A stretch of 57,264 nt of DNA, from contig NZ_BSTS01000026.1 in assembly GCF_030269665.1 (NCBI RefSeq), positions 1 to 57,264 on the forward strand, written 5' to 3'. This document shows positions 8,341-21,029 of the stretch, in pieces. The stretch's first letter is position 1; every line of letters begins with the position of its first letter. The translations under genes and the position numbers were made by a program. Origin of the DNA: Actinomycetospora sp. NBRC 106375. Its GTDB lineage: Bacteria; Actinomycetota; Actinomycetes; Mycobacteriales; Pseudonocardiaceae. The notes beneath the pieces are model-generated. The model ran no database searches. It was not told where the DNA came from and saw only the letters and a list, made by a program, of their open reading frames with translations.

Positions 8341-8367
8341 CTGCACGGCGCTGTGCAGAACGTGCAG
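8341..8367. promoter_or_regulatory. CTGCAC/GTGCAG repeat cluster, candidate AraC site
   Basis: CTGCAC (8341-8346) pairs with GTGCAG (8353-8358), and GTGCAG recurs at 8362-8367. These three half-sites lie just upstream of the AraC start, in the gap shared with the divergent hydrolase. Inferred operator only. Confidence 0.4.
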
Positions 8368-8389
8368 ACCACCGTGGAGGAGACCTCAC

Positions 8390-9340
8390 GTGCCGTCCTC
8401 GCTGCGCTTCGCCGACGTTCCCGTGCGCGACCGGGTCGAGGTCCTCCACGAGACCGTCTGGACCCACGTCGTGCCGGTCGAGATGACGCTGCCGGCTCCC
8501 GCCGACGTCGACGTCGAGCTGCGGGTCGCCCAGGCGGGCGCCCTGAACGTCTCGTCGGCGCGGACGAGCCCGATCGCCATGGAGCGCACCAGCGCGCTCG
8601 TGCGCCGCGACCACGTCCCCCAGGTCTTCCTGGCCGTCCAGGTCGCCGGGACGACGGTGGTCGAGCAGGACGGGCGCCAGGCGCTGCTGCGGCCCGGCGA
8701 CATGTCCTTCTACGACAGCACCCGGCCCTACCGCATCGAGAACCGCGGGCGCAGCGAGGTGCACTACGTCCGCATCCCGCGCGAGACCCTCGGCCTGCCC
8801 GGGCGCCGGCTGGACCCGATGGTGGCCCGACGGATCGACGCGACCGGCAACCCGCTCGCCGGGGCCGTCGGCTCGTTCTTCACCGCGCTCGCGACCTCCG
8901 ACGCCCTCGACCACCCCGACGCCGCCCGGCTGGTGGCGGAGCCCGGCATCGAGCTGGTCCGGGCCCTGCTCGCCGTCCACGTGGACGCCGTCGAGCGCGC
9001 TCCTCTCGAGCGCTCGCTGGTCGTCCGTGTCGAGCAGTACGTCCGCGACCACCTGCGCGAGCGCGACCTGACTCCGCAGCGGATCGCCGCGGCGCACCAC
9101 GTCTCGCTGCGCCACCTCTACGCCGTGCTCGCCGCGGCCGACGTGAGCCTGCACGACACCATCCGCGACCAGCGCCTCGCCGCGGCGCGGCGCGAGCTGC
9201 GCGACCCCCGCCACGACCACCAGGCCGTCGCCACCGTCGGGCGCCACTGGGGCTTCGTCGACCCCTCGCACTTCGGTCGCGCGTTCAAGCAGGCCTTCGG
9301 CGTCACGCCCGCGGAGTGGCGTCGGTCGGCGGGCCGCTAG
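8390..9340 (+). CDS. AraC-family transcriptional regulator
   Basis: A 316-residue regulator. Residues about 20-190 form the AraC-binding-like ligand domain (LLRPGDMSFYDSTRPY is typical). The C-terminal 100 residues contain two helix-turn-helix units (ERDLTPQRIAAAHHVSLRHL and HWGFVDPSHFGRAFKQAFG, then TPAEWR). The GTG at 8390 follows GGAGG by eight bases; an ATG at 8330 is an alternative. It faces away from the hydrolase gene at 7410-8273 and probably controls it. Confidence 0.9.
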   Translation: MPSSLRFADVPVRDRVEVLHETVWTHVVPVEMTLPAPADVDVELRVAQAGALNVSSARTSPIAMERTSALVRRDHVPQVFLAVQVAGTTVVEQDGRQALLRPGDMSFYDSTRPYRIENRGRSEVHYVRIPRETLGLPGRRLDPMVARRIDATGNPLAGAVGSFFTALATSDALDHPDAARLVAEPGIELVRALLAVHVDAVERAPLERSLVVRVEQYVRDHLRERDLTPQRIAAAHHVSLRHLYAVLAAADVSLHDTIRDQRLAAARRELRDPRHDHQAVATVGRHWGFVDPSHFGRAFKQAFGVTPAEWRRSAGR

Positions 9341-9498
9341 TCGGGCACGAGCTCGATCCACCCGCGCACGACCTCCGGCGTCACCTGCCCGACGAGATCC
9401 GGGTGGTCCTGGCGCACGTGGGCCAGGACCTGGTCGACGACCTGCCCCTCCGCCGCACCCCGCGCCGCGTACCCGCACTCGCACGTCACCTGGTTCAT
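9337..9498 (-). CDS. DUF1059-like small protein
   Basis: A 53-residue protein read from ATG 9498 to TAG 9337, with GAGAGGA upstream. The N-terminus MNQVTCECGYAARG, followed by VVDQVLAHVRQDHPD, matches the small DUF1059 pattern: an N-terminal cysteine pair and a helix ending in HPD. The two cysteines (CEC) may bind metal. Its stop overlaps the convergent AraC gene by four bases. The function of the family is not established. Confidence 0.7.
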   Translation of the reverse strand: MNQVTCECGYAARGAAEGQVVDQVLAHVRQDHPDLVGQVTPEVVRGWIELVPD

Positions 9499-9674
9499 CG
9501 CCCGATCCTCTCGTCCTTGCCGACTCGTCCTTCCCGACGGTGACCACCCTGGCGGGGCGCATTGCCGAATTCCTGCCGCGCGACGGTCGCCCGGCGAGTG
9601 GTCCGTCGTGTCCGGTTCCGCGCACTAGACTGCCGCGGAGTCACGCGGGCAGTCACGGCCCCGGGGGGACGCTC

Positions 9675-10433
9675 ATGGCCGACGAGGACGCGCCGCCGGT
9701 ACGGATCCAGCTCCACGGCCGCTTCGCCGTGGCCGTCGACGGGCGGACCGTCGAGCACTCCCTGCCCGGGCGCCGGGCCCGTCTGCTGGTCGCGGTGCTG
9801 GCCCACGCGCACCGGGGTGCGGTCGAGCGCTCGGCGCTGCTGGACATCCTGTGGCGCCCCACCGAGCCGGGCGACGGCGCCGCCGCGACGTTCTCCGCGC
9901 TCCTCTCGAAGGTCCGGACGCTACTGGCACCCGCCGAGATCCGGGGCCGCGGCTGCCTGCAGCTCGTGCTCCCGGCCGGGTCGGTCGTCGACGCGGCGGT
10001 GGCCGAGGGCGCGCTGCACGCCGCCGAGTCGGCGAGCGCGCGGGAGGACTGGCCGCGGGCGTGGACCGAGGCCCTCAGCGCGCTGTTCGTGACCCAGCGG
10101 GGCTTCCTCGGCGACTTCGACGACCCCTGGAGCGAGGACCGCCGTCGCGACGCCGCGCACCGGCACCGCCGGGTGCTCGCCTGCTACGGCGAGGCGTGCC
10201 TGCACCTGGGCCCGGGCGAGCTCGGCGGCGCCGAGCGCAGCGCCCGGGCACTGATCGATCTCGACCCGCTCGCCGAGACCGGCCACCGGCTGCTCATGCG
10301 CGCCCTCGTCGCCCAGGACGACCGGGCCGCCGCCCTGGGCGTCTACGAGCAGATGCGGCGGGCGCTGCGCGAGCAGCTCGGGACCGCCCCGAGCGCGAGC
10401 ACCCGCGAGCTCCACGCCGCCCTGCTGCGCTGA
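9675..10433 (+). CDS. SARP/BTAD-family transcriptional activator
   Basis: A 252-residue protein with the two-domain layout of small SARP regulators. Residues about 8-100 resemble an OmpR-like winged helix (VRIQLHGRFAVAVDGRTV, RRARLLVAVLAHAHRGAV). Residues about 105-250 form the bacterial transcriptional activator domain with TPR-like helices (GHRLLMRALVAQDDRAAALGVYEQ). The ATG at 9675 is preceded by a GGGGGG run. SARPs usually activate secondary metabolism, but no biosynthetic cluster is adjacent, so its targets may be elsewhere. A possible -10 TAGACT is at 9626-9631. Confidence 0.8.
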   Translation: MADEDAPPVRIQLHGRFAVAVDGRTVEHSLPGRRARLLVAVLAHAHRGAVERSALLDILWRPTEPGDGAAATFSALLSKVRTLLAPAEIRGRGCLQLVLPAGSVVDAAVAEGALHAAESASAREDWPRAWTEALSALFVTQRGFLGDFDDPWSEDRRRDAAHRHRRVLACYGEACLHLGPGELGGAERSARALIDLDPLAETGHRLLMRALVAQDDRAAALGVYEQMRRALREQLGTAPSASTRELHAALLR

Positions 10434-10452
10434 CCCCGGTCCTGGGCAGCAG

Positions 10453-11086
10453 TCAGCCCGCGAGGAACGTCGTCACGACGTCCAGCACGAGCGCCGTGCG
10501 GGCCAGGCCGGAGAAGTGCGTGGTGCCCGGCAGCACCGCGAGCTGGGAGGTCGGCACACCGGCGAAGTCGCCGTTGACGTCGCCGCCGCGCAGGCGCAGG
10601 AAGCGCACGGCGTGCTCGAGCCGCACGGCGTCGCAGTCGCCCACGGTGATCAGCGTCGGGGCGGCGATGCCCTCGATCTCGGCGTCGCTCCACCCCGGCC
10701 CGCCGTCGAAGGCGCCGAGCTTGTCCAGCAGGCCCTGCAGGCCCTCGGGGTGCGGCGACTTCGCCCGGTAGGACTCCGCCATCGGCGTGCCCTCGATCAT
10801 GTCGACGGTCATCGCGCCCACGGCCTCGGCGTTCTCCGGGCGCATGCCGTCCGGCGAGAACGACACCGACGACACGACGATCCGGCGCACCAGCTCCGGG
10901 TGCCGCACCGCGAGGTCCAGGGTCACGGCACCACCGACGCTGAACCCGAACACGTCGACACGCTCCACGCCGAGGTGCGCGAGCAGGCCGACGACGTCCT
11001 CGGCGAGCGCGGCGCTCGACAGCGGGCGGTCGAGGTCGTTCGTGCGGCCGTGGCCCTGGAAGTCGGTGGCGATGACCGGTGATCAT
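10453..11086 (-). pseudogene. Alpha/beta hydrolase with N-terminal internal deletion
   Basis: From 11076 down, the frame encodes a good hydrolase: IATDFQGHGRTNDLDRP, nucleophile elbow FGFSVGG, and TTHFSGLARTALVLD near the end. The expected N-terminal strands and the HG oxyanion motif, about 70 residues, are missing. A ribosome site (GGAG) and an ATG at 11086 remain upstream, but after three or four codons the sequence jumps into the hydrolase in the wrong frame, with a TGA at 11085-11083. A GTG at 10968 could start a 171-residue fragment, which would lack key structure. A deletion in the genome or in the assembly are both possible. Confidence 0.7.
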
Positions 11087-11172
11087 GGAACTTCTCCGTT
11101 CGGGGCGGGCGGTGATCTCACCCCCGCGTCGAACGACCCGGCGGTTCTTCGACAGCACCCCGCAGGAGTTCC

Positions 11173-11991
11173 TCAGTCGTCCAGCAGCCGCATCCCCGCG
11201 TCGAGGGCGGGCAGCAGCAGCGACCGCGGCGCGAACCGCCCGCCGAGGGTGCTGAGCTGGTTGATCAGCCCCGGGGTGACGGAGCGGTCGCCGCGGGCCA
11301 TCGCGGCGACGCCGGCCTCGGCGACGTCCTCCGCCGCGCCGACGACGAGGTCGGGCACCCGGTCGAACCCGTCGGTGTCGGCTGCGTCCGCGAAGCCGGT
11401 GCGGGTCAGGCCGGGGCTGACGGTGGTGAGGGTGACGTCGGTGCCGGACAGCTCGGCGTGCACGGCCTCGGAGAACGACTGGACGAAGGCCTTGCTCGCC
11501 GCGTAGCTCGCCGCGCCCGGCAGCGGCTGGAACGCGGTGATCGACGAGACGTTGAGGACGGCGCCGCGCCCACCCCGCCGGACCAGCGCCCCCACGGCGG
11601 CGACGGTCAGGTCGTGCAGGGCGAGCACGTTGAGCCGGACGAGGCCGTCGAGCGCGGCCCGCTGCCCGTCGTCCCCGGCGAGGTCGGCCACGCGGCCCGT
11701 GACGCCGAAGCCGGCGGCGTTGACGAGCCCGACCACGCGCTCGTCGTCGACGAGCCCGCGGACCTCGGCGAGGCCGGCGTCGGTGCCGAGGTCCGCGGGG
11801 TGCACCTCCGCCTCGAGGCCGGAGACGCGCGTGAGCTCCTCGGCGAGGTCGGCGAGCGCGTCGCCGCGGCGCGCGACGAGCGTGGTCGGGTGGCCGCGGG
11901 CGGCGAGCGCCCGGGCGACGGCGGCGCCGATCCCGGAGGACGCACCCGTGACGAGGACACGGGCGAGGGGCCCGGGCGGCGGCAGTGGCAT
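11173..11991 (-). CDS. Short-chain dehydrogenase (DltE-like)
   Basis: A 272-residue SDR with TGASSGIG at residues 15-22, the NAG position read as NAA, catalytic serine in NVSSITA and YxxxK in YAASK. The C-terminal extension after VSPGLTRTGFAD resembles the DltE/YqjQ group of ketoreductases. The ATG at 11991 is 60 bp from the divergent molybdenum hydroxylase start. No operon partner lies downstream except the broken hydrolase. Confidence 0.88.
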   Translation of the reverse strand: MPLPPPGPLARVLVTGASSGIGAAVARALAARGHPTTLVARRGDALADLAEELTRVSGLEAEVHPADLGTDAGLAEVRGLVDDERVVGLVNAAGFGVTGRVADLAGDDGQRAALDGLVRLNVLALHDLTVAAVGALVRRGGRGAVLNVSSITAFQPLPGAASYAASKAFVQSFSEAVHAELSGTDVTLTTVSPGLTRTGFADAADTDGFDRVPDLVVGAAEDVAEAGVAAMARGDRSVTPGLINQLSTLGGRFAPRSLLLPALDAGMRLLDD

Positions 11992-12013
11992 GGCCCCCGA
12001 GTACCCCCGGAGC

Positions 12014-12044
12014 TTGCGTTCGAGCGCACTCGAAGGCATACCGT
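12014..12044 (+). promoter_or_regulatory. Leaderless promoter with palindromic operator in its spacer
   Basis: TTGCGT (12014-12019) and TACCGT (12039-12044) are separated by 19 bases, and GTG 12052 follows the -10 box by 7 bases, the leaderless pattern. The spacer contains a perfect palindrome TTCGAG-CGCA-CTCGAA (12019-12034), a likely repressor site of unknown owner. Confidence 0.55.
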
Positions 12045-12051
12045 CGACGGC

Positions 12052-16328
<4,277 letters not shown>

Positions 16329-16441
16329 GTCTCCGGCAACGGCCGGCGCGACACCGAACTGGATCACCCACAAGGTGCGGCGCGCCGACTGGACACCTCA
16401 CACGGGACACACCCGGGACCCGCAGGGCCGCACCCGGAACC

Positions 16442-17056
16442 TCACCCGGGCACGCCGCCGCAGGCCGCCCAGACCATCGCGGCGGTGCGACGCGCCCAGT
16501 CGTCGCCGAGGTCCTCCCCGCAGGCGGCGTGCGCCAGCCACGATCCGGCGAGGAGGTCCTCCGCCGTGGCGTGGTCCGCCTGCGCCCGCAGGGCCCCGGC
16601 GGCGACCCCGGCCGCCAGGCAGTCCCGCAGGCGCCGCCGGCGGGGCTCCACGAGCTGGTGGCGGACCTGCTCGCGGACGCGCGAGTGGGTCCCCTGCAGC
16701 AGCGCCACGGCGACGAGCGCGGTCGCGTCCGTCTCGGTGACGAAGCGGCGGAAGCGCTCGAGCTCGGCCACGAGGTCGGCGTACGGGTCGCCCGTCGCCG
16801 GGGCGAGGCCGCCGTCGGCGATCGTCCCGAGCGCGGCCACGGCCAGCTCGGTGCGGCCGGTCCAGCGGCGGTACACGGCCGCCCGCGTCGTCCCGGCCTC
16901 CTCGGCGACCGCCGCGACCGACAGGCCCGGGAGCCCGGCACTACGCAGGTGGCGCAGCGCGACCTCGAGGACGTGCCGGTCGATCTCGACGTTGCGCGGC
17001 CGGCCCCCGACACCGGCCGGGCTGGCGCGCTCGATCTCCTGCTCCGCGGGCGGCAC
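16442..17056 (-). CDS. TetR-family transcriptional regulator
   Basis: About 204 residues from GTG 17056; GTG 17077 is an alternative start. The helix-turn-helix is LSVAAVAEEAGTTRAAVYRRW after GRPRNVEIDRHVLEVAL, and the C-terminal half (QLVEPRRRRLRDCLAAGVAAG) matches the TetR_C ligand domain of this subgroup. A palindrome-like segment with TACA/TGTA ends (17084-17100) just upstream may be its own operator. No obvious target gene is divergent apart from the hypothetical gene at 17340. Confidence 0.85.
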   Translation of the reverse strand: MPPAEQEIERASPAGVGGRPRNVEIDRHVLEVALRHLRSAGLPGLSVAAVAEEAGTTRAAVYRRWTGRTELAVAALGTIADGGLAPATGDPYADLVAELERFRRFVTETDATALVAVALLQGTHSRVREQVRHQLVEPRRRRLRDCLAAGVAAGALRAQADHATAEDLLAGSWLAHAACGEDLGDDWARRTAAMVWAACGGVPG

Positions 17057-17229
17057 CCCTATCAGGTGACCCAGCACCCGGGATACACAAACGTTCTGTA
17101 ACCCCGCCACCGGGGGTGACGCGGACGTCGAACGTCGGACTCTCACGTGGAGCGAGAGAGATTACGCCGTCCGAGTGAGGACGCGAGGTGGACAACCCTG
17201 AGGACACCTGAGAGATGCCACGGTGCGTG

Positions 17230-17258
17230 TTGTCACCGCACTGTGACGATGTTAACGT
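17230..17258 (+). promoter_or_regulatory. Promoter with overlapping GTCAC palindrome
   Basis: TTGTCA (17230-17235), 17 bases, then TAACGT (17253-17258) is a near-consensus promoter reading toward the gene at 17340. GTCAC-N6-GTGAC (17232-17247) overlaps the -35 box and spacer, a likely operator. The expected 5' leader is about 75 nt; I see no known riboswitch in it. Confidence 0.6.
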
Positions 17259-17339
17259 TTCGATCGATTCGATACATGTCTGCCGTGTATCGCCGGGGGT
17301 GTGGCGGGGCGATCGCACGGCGGCGGGGAGGGCTGCGCA

Positions 17340-17723
17340 ATGATCACGAACCGGGATCTGGACGTCATCGGCCTGCGCGGCCTCACCCCTCCGGCCGCCG
17401 CGGCCCCCAGGCCCCGCTCCGCGTCCCCCGACGAGGCGGACACCTTCGAGCTCGTCCGCGACGTGCCGACCCTGCACGGCGGCTGGTCGCTGCGGTGCCG
17501 GCACGCGGGGCGCGTGGCGTGGTCGATGCCCCTGGCCTCGCGGGGTGCCGCGCCCGGCGTGCGACCGGCCGTCGCCCAGGCCGTCGCGGTGCGCGTGCTC
17601 TCCGAGCTCGGCGTCTTCGTCAGCGGGTGGAACCAGCTCGACGACGGTGACGACGGGTCCGTCGACGACGCCTGGCGCTTCGTCGCCCGGCGCCCGCACG
17701 GCGCCGACGCCGTGCCGGTGTAG
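17340..17723 (+). CDS. Hypothetical protein, 127 residues
   Basis: ATG 17340 follows GGGGAGGG by seven bases. The protein begins MITNRDLDVIGLRGL, has a proline/alanine-rich stretch at residues 17-30, and ends in an acidic block (NQLDDGDDGSVDDAW) and RFVARRPHG. There are no membrane segments or signal peptide. I do not recognise a family. It has a well-formed promoter, so it is probably expressed on its own. Confidence 0.6.
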   Translation: MITNRDLDVIGLRGLTPPAAAAPRPRSASPDEADTFELVRDVPTLHGGWSLRCRHAGRVAWSMPLASRGAAPGVRPAVAQAVAVRVLSELGVFVSGWNQLDDGDDGSVDDAWRFVARRPHGADAVPV

Positions 17724-17752
17724 GCGGCCACCGACTCCTTACGATCATCGGG

Positions 17753-18505
17753 GTGGGCACACCCTGGGCACTGGTGGCGGGCGGGTCCGGCGGCATCGGG
17801 CGCGCGATCGGGCGGCGCCTCGCCGCCGATGAGTGGGACGTCGCGCTGACCTACCGGAGCCGGCCGGAGGCGGCGGCCGCCGCGGCCGCGGAGGTGGAGG
17901 CGGCCGGCCGCCGGGCGATCACGGTGCCGCTCGACCTCGAGGACGCGGCGGCGACCGCCGAGGTCGTGCGCACCGCGACCCCCGAGCCGGTGCACGCCGT
18001 GGTCTACGCGGCGGGCCCGCACATCCCGATGCGCTACCTCTCCTCGATCACGCCCGACGAGTACCGCCGGCAGATCCTCGGCGACACGGTCGCCGCCTAC
18101 AACCTGTTCCACCCCGCCCTCGAGGTGCTGCGCGCGACGCGGGGCTGCCTCGTCGCCCTCGTGACCCCGGCGATCGAGCGCTACTCGAAGAAGGACGCGC
18201 TGTCGTCCGCGCCGAAGGCCGGCGTCGCCGCGACGGTCCGCGGCATCGCCGCCGAGGAGGGCCGCTACGGCGTGCGTGCCAACTGCGTGGGCGTCGGGCT
18301 CATCGAGGGCGAGGGCATGTGGCGTGAGCTCGTCGCGCGCGGCGACTACACCGACGAGCTGCTCGACACCGCCCGCCGCAACCTCGCGCTGCGGCGCTTC
18401 GGCTCGGTCGACGACGTCGCCGAGGTCGTCGCCTTCCTGACCTCGTCGCGGGCCGGGTGGATCACGGGCCAGACCGTCGACGTCGACGGCGGCTACGCCC
18501 TCTGA
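17753..18505 (+). CDS. Atypical short-chain dehydrogenase lacking the catalytic tyrosine
   Basis: A 250-residue SDR fold protein: glycine motif AGGSGGIG at residues 9-16, C-terminal WITGQTVDVDGGYAL. The active-site YxxxK is replaced by SSAPK (tyrosine to serine), and the catalytic-serine segment reads ALVTPAIE. It may therefore be a non-catalytic partner or use a different mechanism. GTG 17753 follows TACGAT (17740-17745) by seven bases, a leaderless arrangement. Its 3' end overlaps the convergent LLM gene by 13 bp. It is the left edge of the catabolic island. Confidence 0.85.
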   Translation: MGTPWALVAGGSGGIGRAIGRRLAADEWDVALTYRSRPEAAAAAAAEVEAAGRRAITVPLDLEDAAATAEVVRTATPEPVHAVVYAAGPHIPMRYLSSITPDEYRRQILGDTVAAYNLFHPALEVLRATRGCLVALVTPAIERYSKKDALSSAPKAGVAATVRGIAAEEGRYGVRANCVGVGLIEGEGMWRELVARGDYTDELLDTARRNLALRRFGSVDDVAEVVAFLTSSRAGWITGQTVDVDGGYAL

Positions 18506-19608
18506 GCCGCCGCGACCCCGATGTCGCGCTGCGGGTCGATCCCCGCGAGCTTCGGCAGGACCTGCTCGCTGTAGACGTCGAACGACCGCTCCGCGACGTC
18601 CTGGGGCATGCCGCCGAAGGCGAAGAGGTTGACCACGCCGCCGGCGTCGAGCGCCCGGATCCGCTCGACGGTCTGCTCGACGAGCTCGTCGGGCGTACCG
18701 CCCATCTGCAGGTCGGCGAGGAACCGGTTGAACGCCGGCAGCCCGTGCTTGGTGATGTTGCGCCGCAGCCCCGCGTAGTACTCGTAGCCCGGGACGTGCT
18801 CCAGCCGCTCGTTCGTGAACTCGTAGTGGTCGATCGTCGAGCGCGCGTAGGCGGTGGCGTACTCGTCGTGCAGCTCGCGCGCCCGCACCGGGTCCGGGTC
18901 GACCGTCGTGAAGTTGACCAGCACCGGCGCGGGCGGGTTGGCGCCGTGGATCCCGCGGAACAGCTCGGCGTACTCGCGGGTCTCGCGGACGGTGACCTCC
19001 CACGGCTTCTGCGCGATGAGCATGAGCCCGTAGCCCAGCGTCGCCATGATCCGCGCGGACTCGGGCGACACCGCCGAGGCGTAGGTCCGCCCGCGGAAGC
19101 TGGTGAAGGCCGGCGGGTGCAGCTCGGCACGCGGCTGGCGGTAGAGCTCGCCGTCGGCCTCGATGGCCCCGGTCTCGAACGCCGACGAGATCGCCGTCGC
19201 GTACTCGACGAACCGCTGCCGCGACTCCCCCATGTCGAGACGGAACCCGTCGAACTCGATCGATCCCAGGCCGCGCCCGAGCCCGAGCACCACGCGCCCG
19301 CCCGACACCGAGTCGAGCCACGCGATCTCCTCGGCCACCCGCACCGGGTCGTGCCAGGGCAGCACCACGACCATCGTGCCCAGCCGTGCGTGGGTCGTCC
19401 GGCCCGCGAGGTAGGTCAACAGCTGGGCCGGGTTCGGCATCATGTGGTAGCGCGTGAAGTGGTGCTCCGCGGTCCACAGCGAGGAGAACCCGCGCGGCTC
19501 GGCCCGCTCCGCCAGCGCCAGCCCGCCGCGGAGCACGTCGTGGTCGTCGCGCCCGTCCTCCAGGCCCTGGAAGAACAGCCCCATCCCGACGTGCACATCC
19601 CACCTCAC
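18493..19608 (-). CDS. LLM-class flavin-dependent oxidoreductase
   Basis: A 371-residue luciferase-like (LLM) TIM-barrel monooxygenase or reductase. Visible features are FSSLWTAEHHFTRYHMMPNP, RLGTMVVVLPWHDPVRVAEE and SGGRVVLGLGRG, which bind FMN or F420. GTG 19608 follows GGAGG by nine bases; ATG 19584 is possible. It is divergent from the FAD oxidoreductase gene, sharing a gap that holds one of the recurring 18-bp sites. It probably oxygenates or reduces a pathway intermediate; the cofactor cannot be told from sequence. Confidence 0.88.
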   Translation of the reverse strand: MRWDVHVGMGLFFQGLEDGRDDHDVLRGGLALAERAEPRGFSSLWTAEHHFTRYHMMPNPAQLLTYLAGRTTHARLGTMVVVLPWHDPVRVAEEIAWLDSVSGGRVVLGLGRGLGSIEFDGFRLDMGESRQRFVEYATAISSAFETGAIEADGELYRQPRAELHPPAFTSFRGRTYASAVSPESARIMATLGYGLMLIAQKPWEVTVRETREYAELFRGIHGANPPAPVLVNFTTVDPDPVRARELHDEYATAYARSTIDHYEFTNERLEHVPGYEYYAGLRRNITKHGLPAFNRFLADLQMGGTPDELVEQTVERIRALDAGGVVNLFAFGGMPQDVAERSFDVYSEQVLPKLAGIDPQRDIGVAAAQRA

Positions 19609-19657
19609 TGTGTTCCGCCTCCGGCGCGGCAGCTCCGCAAGCTCCGTGCCGCCTGTT

Positions 19658-19675
19658 CTTGAATTCAGACTAGAA
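19658..19675. promoter_or_regulatory. Recurring 18-bp operator-like site 1
   Basis: CTTGAATTCAGACTAGAA lies in the gap between the divergent LLM and FAD oxidoreductase genes. It matches the right half (TARAA) and the central T/A positions shared with sites at 22746, 23722, 29378 and 30243. Confidence 0.4.
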
Positions 19676-19706
19676 AAAGTGGGCCGCGTGCGCAACGATC
19701 CGCGTC

Positions 19707-21029
19707 ATGCAGCACCACGACGTCGACGTCCTCGTGATCGGTGCCGGCGCGGGCGGGCTGTTCACCGCCGCGCGGCTGGCCCACCGCGGCTACCGGACGC
19801 TGGTGGTCGAGCGCCGCGACCGGGTCGGCGGGCGCGCCTCCAGCGAGGTGATCGACGGCTTCACGGTCAACAACGGCGCGATCGTCATCGAGACCGGCGG
19901 GATCACCGAGCAGACGTTCGCCGAGGTGGGCGCGCGGTTCGACGTCCGCCCCGCGAAGCCCCCGATCCTCTACCGGATCGGCGGCAAGGACGTCGACGTC
20001 ACCGGCGGAGGGTGGGGCTTCCTGCTGGGCAGGCTCACCCGCCAGGGCGCGAAGCTGCTCGAAGGCCTCGGTGCGGCGCGGACCGACGACGGGCTGCCCG
20101 AGGGGCAGCTCTCGACCGCGGACTGGGTGCGGCGGTACACGGCGAACGAGAAGGTCCACGGGATCTTCCGCAACATGTGCGCGTCGATCTTCGCGGTGAG
20201 CTCCGAGGACCTGCCGGCCGCGGTCTTCCTCACGTACTTCACCCGCCGCAGCGCGTTCAAGAAGTTCGGCTTCTGCCCCGAGGGCACGATCGGTCTGTGG
20301 CGCGCGCTCGCCGACGCGATCGAGGGCGGTGGCACGGGTGGGGTGCACGGCGAGGTGTGGCTCGACAGCGAGGTCACGGCGCTCGACGTGGGCGACGACG
20401 GCACCGTCACGGGCGCCACGGTCGTGCGGGACGGGCGCGAGGTCGCCGTACGCAGCCGTGTCGTCGTCAGCGACGCCGGGCCCGCCGCGACCGTGGACCT
20501 CGTCGGCCGCGAGCACCTGCCCGCCGACTACACCGCGACGATCGACACCACGCCGTGCGCGATGATCGTGGTGAACTTCGCGAGCCGGGAGCCGCTGGTC
20601 GAGGCACCGGGACTGCTGAGCTTCGCCACCACCCGGCGGATGTGCTACGTCGCCAACTTCACCGCGACCTGCCCGGAGATGGCGCCCGAGGGCTGGCACC
20701 TCTACAACGGCACGTCGGTGCCCGAGCCCGCGACCGGGGACTTCGACGAGGAGTCCGAGCGCGCGCTCCTGTACGCCGACCTCCGCGAGCAGATCCCCGG
20801 GTTCGACACCGCGCGCGTGCTCTCCGAGACCGTGTGGCGCGACGGGTGGCCCCCGCAGCGCGCCGTCGCCGGCCACGACCTGCCGCACACGACGCCGATC
20901 GCGAACCTGTGGAACGTCGGCGACGCGGTCAAGCAGTACGCCAACGGGGGCACCACGGCGTGCGCCGAGACCGCGGCGCTCGTGACCGACGAGATCGTCG
21001 CGCGCTACCCGGAGACCACACCGGCCTGA
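19707..21029 (+). CDS. FAD-dependent oxidoreductase (CrtI/phytoene-dehydrogenase-like)
   Basis: A 440-residue protein. The N-terminal FAD motif is VLVIGAGAGGLFTAARLAHR (GxGxxG at residues 12-17), followed by VERRDRVGGRASS. The C-terminal FAD-contact region includes NLWNVGDAVKQYANGGTTA. The fold belongs to the amine oxidase/phytoene desaturase group. Carotenoid genes are absent here; in this setting a dehydrogenase acting on a lipid-like or alicyclic intermediate is more likely than carotenoid desaturation. Its last 25 bp overlap the convergent CoA ligase gene. Confidence 0.85.
   Translation: MQHHDVDVLVIGAGAGGLFTAARLAHRGYRTLVVERRDRVGGRASSEVIDGFTVNNGAIVIETGGITEQTFAEVGARFDVRPAKPPILYRIGGKDVDVTGGGWGFLLGRLTRQGAKLLEGLGAARTDDGLPEGQLSTADWVRRYTANEKVHGIFRNMCASIFAVSSEDLPAAVFLTYFTRRSAFKKFGFCPEGTIGLWRALADAIEGGGTGGVHGEVWLDSEVTALDVGDDGTVTGATVVRDGREVAVRSRVVVSDAGPAATVDLVGREHLPADYTATIDTTPCAMIVVNFASREPLVEAPGLLSFATTRRMCYVANFTATCPEMAPEGWHLYNGTSVPEPATGDFDEESERALLYADLREQIPGFDTARVLSETVWRDGWPPQRAVAGHDLPHTTPIANLWNVGDAVKQYANGGTTACAETAALVTDEIVARYPETTPA

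Noticed and set aside
17259..17339. 5' leader of the hypothetical gene at 17340 considered as a riboswitch
   Set aside because: Only about 75 bases, without any recognisable aptamer core or terminator-antiterminator pair.
19707..21029. Reading the CrtI-like oxidoreductase and the carotenoid oxygenase at 35053 as one carotenoid pathway
   Set aside because: They are 14 kb apart, and no phytoene synthase, GGPP synthase or lycopene cyclase lies in the window. The oxidoreductase sits in a CoA catabolic island.
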